A stretch of 64,000 nucleotides of DNA from Pelodera strongyloides (taxonomy: Eukaryota > Nematoda > Chromadorea > Rhabditida > Rhabditidae). Both the position numbers and the translations under genes were made by a program. The stretch lies in NCBI GenBank assembly GCA_036852015.1, contig JAANDG010000449.1, positions 1-64,000 on the forward strand. Reading direction: 5' to 3'. Each line of letters starts with the position of its first letter. Within the stretch, counting starts at the first letter, position 1. The notes under the pieces were generated by a model. That model worked only from the letters and a program-made list of their open reading frames with translations. It was not told the origin of the DNA and searched no databases. Positions 60,111 to 64,000 of the stretch are shown here, piece by piece.

Positions 60111-63100
60111 CTAGGCCACGCTCTCTCGCAGACCGTCGATATCTCTGGGTCTCCTCTTGCTACTCCATGTATGATTGGCACTCCTCCAGTCTAGGTCTGT
60201 CGTACCACGGAGGGAACCAGAACTGAAATTTATTGATTAGCTGATGGATTTGGATCACACTACCAGAAGCTTATCTGGATCACCCAAGAAGCCTCCGCAG
60301 ACCACCCAAGAAAGCTAGGCAGACCACCCAAGATGCCCTTTCGAAAATCCAATAAACCTCCTCAGTGTTTAAGACCACTCAAGACTAGTCAGACCACCCA
60401 AGAAGCCTACGCAGACCACCCAAGCAGGCTAGTCAGACCCACCAAGCAGCAGCTTACCGGTCAACAGCCATTGCCATATTGTACTCGCTACTCGATTCCA
60501 CAACGGGTTGTCTGTTCAGCCGGACTCCTCTGGGTTTCACACTTCTCCAGCTACCACTGTCGACGCTAGGGTGAACCTAAACAGAAATCAAATAAAGTAC
60601 ACTCGTGAGCGGCCCGTGGTGTAGTGGCCAGCGCTTCTACTCACCACGCACACGGCCGGAGTTCAATTCCCGCTGCTGGTTGCTCCGACCGGGTGGTAAA
60701 AACGGTACCAGGTGAAAACTTGGGAAGGGTTCTTGGATCAGGGCTGGCCACCCATTCCGTAATCAAAGATGGCCTATATCTCTGTAGTGCACTACCTATT
60801 AGACCAGAGCGGACTGCATGGACACCTTCGGGGCAATGAAGAACAGTCCTAGCTTCAACATTTTTTTATATTTCGATGAGGGACCGTAAGATGTCAGTGC
60901 AAAAAGGACAATAACCACTAATAAAGGTCATTGTTCTAGAGCAACTATGAAGAATATTCGTCGAGTGGGGGTCCTTTTTGTCAAGGTCGAAGTATAGAAA
61001 TTACAACATTACAAAAACCAAGTTCACATACCGAGACAGACGGTTGCGGCGCAATAAACACCGATATTTCACTTCCTCGGTACGAGACGTTTGCCTGCAT
61101 CGTATCACCGTCAAAAGAAGGCGAACCGCGATCAAAGATGTGCGCCGTTGATTTGCGAGAATAGCGCGACCCTGAAGCAAACTTTTGAGCGGTGTTTTAC
61201 TCGCATACGTAATAAAACAACGATAGAAATATGCCAACGGGAATCGAACCCGCGTCATTATAGTACAGATCAACAGTGTTAACCAGGAGGCCACCACCAC
61301 CCTTGTGATTCCTACACACCTGAGGAAAGCTCTATTCTATATTGCACCGCCGGGAATCGAACCCTCGTCTGCGGATTACGAGTCTAGCACACTAGCCAAT
61401 AGGCCACCGCAACTCTCACCTGACGAAGGTGGATCCGACTGTGCCCTGCCCACCCAGACCCATTCCTTGGTGTCTTCGTCTCTACCCGATGAAGAGCTGG
61501 ACGAGAGTCGAGACAGCAAAGGAGCCATCAACTTTTCGTACCTTAATGAAAGTCTACACTAGACAATTAGTAAAGTTTTCGCCTATCTAGGCTATAAAAC
61601 TAGTTACACGAGCGCGATGTTTTATGTTTTATCCATAGTTTCAAAGCTTTCAAAATTATTACTTGCTAGAGCGTAGACTTCGAGGTTCAGATGGCAAATT
61701 ATTCGTTGTCTTCAGCATGAGAATGACAATTTACTCCCGCGCGCCGAATAAACCATACGTGCGCGAGGAGCGCTCATTAAGGGGAACAATCATTACTTTT
61801 GTTCACACTCCCCACGCACGATCTCACAACACAAATCACGAAACAATATACAGCAATTACCCGCTAAATGCTTTCGTTTGTCTGCTGACAATCCGAACAA
61901 TTGTCACCGCCGCAAGAGTTATGAATATTAACGCAAGAAGCGTTTCCATCTTCCACCCATCGCTGGACGAACTGATCTCGGCTGCCGAAGACACTGAAAC
62001 GAATACTTTACGCACAAGAAGTAGTCGCAAGGGGAAGGGGTGTGAATGTGTATGCGTGTGCGTGCGTGTGCGTGTGCGTGTGCGTGTACGTGTGTGTGTG
62101 TGTGTGTGTGTGTGTGCGTCTGCGTGTGTGTGTGCGTGTGTGTGTGCGTCTGCGTGTGTGTGCGTGTGTGTGTGTGCGTGTGTATGTGAATGTGAGTGTG
62201 TGTGTGCGTGTGTGTGCGTCTGCGTGTGTGTGCGTGTGTGTGTGCGTCTTCGTGTGTGTGCGTGTGTGTGTGCGTGTGTGTGTGTACTACATTACTGTAC
62301 ATTCAGATGCCGTCAACTATGAATGATGTAACATACCCGATTCTCTCTTGTGTGACGTGATGAATCCTTTCCTGTTTTCTTCGCGGAAATGAAAGTATAT
62401 CGGGATATCAACATCTGGAATTGTTCTTTATGATAGAGAATTTTTTATGTATCGAATATTACCACACAAATTCTTTAAAGCGAAATGTCTGCCAGTTTTT
62501 GAAACGCATCGTGGACAAGTGAATTCATACGTATGTATGCTAATTTGCTCGATTTTTTATTATAGCTTATGATCGTTATGCTGGTGTGTGTATACAATGC
62601 GTTTCTTTTCTCACTATGTGATTTATTGATTTTTGAGATTAATTGTTTGATTGATGGAATTATTGATTTATTGATTTATTTCTAAAGACTGATCCCTACC
62701 TGCTAATGCATCCATATCGGGATCTAGGCATTGCGGCGGGGGTCGAAGAAGCACGCGGCACGATGTGTTAAAAGAGTCGTCGAGCGCTAAAAGGATGCCA
62801 AAATAAACACACACATTGGGCGTGCTTTAGAAAAACGAGGAACTCCGCATCATTGCCGCCGCACAGAACGAGTATCGGCCACTCTAGGGTGATGGCGCCG
62901 CCCACCTGTGGCACACTTAGGGCGCCTGTGCCGCACTAACAAAGTGAGCGATAAACAAAATGCGAAATAATGAAAACTGACGAAATGGCTGCTATACGAC
63001 GGAACATGACGCTGTTGAAGAAAAACGAGCTAGTTTTTTTTTTCGAGACAGAGAGAGAGAGATACAGAGAGATCAGAGGTCGAGAGTAGTACCCCACCAA

Positions 63101-63671
63101 TAAGTTCCGGTTCATTCGCATGTCGCACTTTCACCGCCAACAGTGTATCATCAACAGCTGATATGGCCAAGTTGTAGTCTGTAGTTGGCACGTCGCCAAG
63201 TAATTCCACCTGATCGTCAGAGTACAGTACGTGCATGGAGAGGGTCCCGCGCTGAATTTACGGTTACGGTAAAAAATCCTTGACAATCAATCAATACTGT
63301 CCAATCAAAAAGTCAAGAATTACGGAAAAACAACACACATAAGAAAGCTACAGCAACGGTCCCTTAAAAATCAAAAAAATATAGGGTCTTCTCTTCCGAA
63401 ATGGGCCCTTAAGTTTAATCAATATGGTAGTTCAGGCCTCAGGCTTCAGCCTCACCACGATCTCTACCGTGACAGTTAAATCCGAAGTTATACTTGGCGT
63501 ACGACAAAAAATATAACACATTTTTATGTGTCGATGAGAGTCCTAGCCTAACAAGAAGATATACACTTGAAGGCTTAGGCTTAGGCTTAGGCTTAGGTTT
63601 AGGTTTACCTGCCATCTGTGGTCAAACGTCGTATTCAGCCGAGTTCGTACGAGATATTGACTCCTTCCAGT
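60111..63671 (-). CDS. TMEM132: TMEM132-family transmembrane protein, C-terminal part
   Basis: Eight exons join in phase to a stop at 60111: 63671-63609, 63251-63098, 62786-62700, 61993-61861, 61553-61420, 61171-61032, 60576-60458, 60222-60111; 313 residues, with the N-terminus missing. Extracellular part: a beta-rich module ([35 protein letters not shown]) like the TMEM132 middle domains, then [14 protein letters not shown]. Membrane helix [21 protein letters not shown] at about residue 117-138. The cytoplasmic tail carries EWVWVG, matching the conserved W-V-W-L-G motif of TMEM132 tails, then [16 protein letters not shown] and a basic Arg/Ser end. These are cell-surface proteins linked to adhesion and neural function; that role is from the family. 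Two SINE heads lie in one intron. Confidence 0.8.
60258..60445. repeat. Minisatellite of AGACCACCCAAG units
   Basis: Seven or so copies of a 22-24 bp unit AGACCACCCAAGAAGCCT, in the intron between the last two TMEM132 exons. Related to the array at 48118-48272 by the shared core. Confidence 0.88.
60608..60840 (+). repeat. tRNA-derived SINE with body
   Basis: CCGTGGTGTAGTGGCCAGC (A box) and GGAGTTCAATTCCCGC (B box) are followed by a body with ACGGTACCAGGTGAAAAC, GGGAAGGGTTCTTGGATC and CACCTTCGGGGCAATGAAG, then a T-rich end. Most complete SINE in the window; TMEM132 intron. Confidence 0.65.
61228..61290 (-). repeat. tRNA-like SINE head (Tyr-like loop)
   Basis: Minus strand: GGTGGCCTCCTGGTTAAC, loop CTGTACT (GTA), and GCGGGTTCGATTCCCGTTGG. 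T arm is perfect. Confidence 0.6.
61338..61412 (-). repeat. tRNA-like SINE head (Thr-like loop)
   Basis: Minus strand: GCGGTGGCCTATTGGCTAG, loop CTCGTAA (CGT), and GAGGGTTCGATTCCCGGCGG. T arm is perfect. Tandem with 61228-61290. Confidence 0.6.
62040..62286. repeat. (GT)n/(GC)n microsatellite
   Basis: About 240 bp of TGTGTG with CG interruptions in a TMEM132 intron; it produces Cys/Val and His/Thr spurious frames. Confidence 0.95.
62475..62607. mobile_element. MITE family A copy, right end lost
   Basis: TTAAAGCGAAATGTCTGCCAG at the left; the right side stops at ACAATGCGTTTC. TMEM132 intron. Confidence 0.78.
63568..63610. repeat. (TTAGGC)n array
   Basis: AGGCTTAGGCTTAGGCTTAGG then TTTAGG variants, touching the donor of TMEM132 exon 63671-63609. 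Confidence 0.9.
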
Positions 63672-64000
63672 CTGAAATTTGACAAGGTTAGGCGTTATGC
63701 TGATTTTCAAACCGGAGGGGGCTTTGGTGTAATTTGGGTACGTAACTTGGTACGTAACTTGGGTACCTAACTTGGAACGCAACTTGGGTAGGTAACTTGT
63801 ATGGTGTCGGGATGTAACTTGAAAATCACCCCTGAAAGTGAGAGAGAGAGAGAGACAGAGGATTAGGCTTGGCTTTCGGCAAGTCTCCAACGCGGAATAG
63901 AAATAGGAATAGTACTCTAGCAAGTAGAAAACGTGTTATCGACGCTAACGCAATAAACAGTCAATTGCTAATGATAAGTCCCAATATTGTTAACCTACAA
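63672..64000. other. Right edge, no exon seen
   Basis: Contains a short tandem array of TAACTTGGGTACG-like units at about 63730-63825 and a GA run at 63838-63858. Further TMEM132 exons are expected upstream, beyond the window. Confidence 0.5.

Noticed and set aside
61663..62322. Plus-strand open frame of 219 residues
   Set aside because: Its second half is the GT/GC microsatellite (Cys/Val repeats) and its first half lies antisense to the TMEM132 membrane-helix exon.

Overview
The window reads as a piece of a nuclear animal genome. The genes are broken into many short exons with GT-AG (twice GC-AG) introns, and I could join the exons in phase by hand. The recognisable products are HIRA, a TUT4/TUT7-type terminal uridylyltransferase, nucleoredoxin and TMEM132, a set that fits a metazoan. 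Introns are short (roughly 200-900 bp) and the DNA between exons is AT-rich and packed with small inverted-repeat transposons (MITEs), tRNA-derived SINE heads and simple repeats. Coding exons are visibly richer in G/C at third positions. I cannot name the lineage; a non-model invertebrate is the best description. No bacterial operons, CRISPR arrays or rRNA genes were seen.

Layout: 106-2130 (-) holds the first six exons of HIRA, which continues beyond the left edge. 3974-26286 (-) holds a giant TUT4/7 gene of about 47 joined exons, 4986 nt of coding sequence in continuous frame (about 1661 residues); its first exon was not found. 26.3-32.6 kb is mostly repeats, with doubtful minus-strand exons at 28.5-29.8 kb. 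32620-40064 (+) is an unrecognised single-pass membrane protein whose 16 joined exons add up to a clean frame of 483 residues. 42008-43904 (+) encodes a tail-anchored protein with an ACBD4/5-like C-terminus. 45833-53406 (-) is a complete nucleoredoxin gene (16 exons, 557 residues). 53.4-60.1 kb is gene-poor, with nested MITEs and a cluster of perfect palindromes. 60111-63671 (-) is the 3' part of a TMEM132 gene, which appears to continue toward or past the right edge.

The genes are not obviously one pathway: histone H3.3 chaperone (HIRA), RNA tail uridylation (TUT), thiol redox signalling (NXN) and cell-surface adhesion (TMEM132). The most notable structures are a large set of MITE families that share TTAAAG termini, insert at TTAA and in places abut each other sharing the target; two further families sharing a GAGGCC(G/A)TATTCACCA end; eight tRNA-like SINE heads with different anticodon loops; recurring GTTGG-type splice donors; and degenerate TTAGGC arrays.
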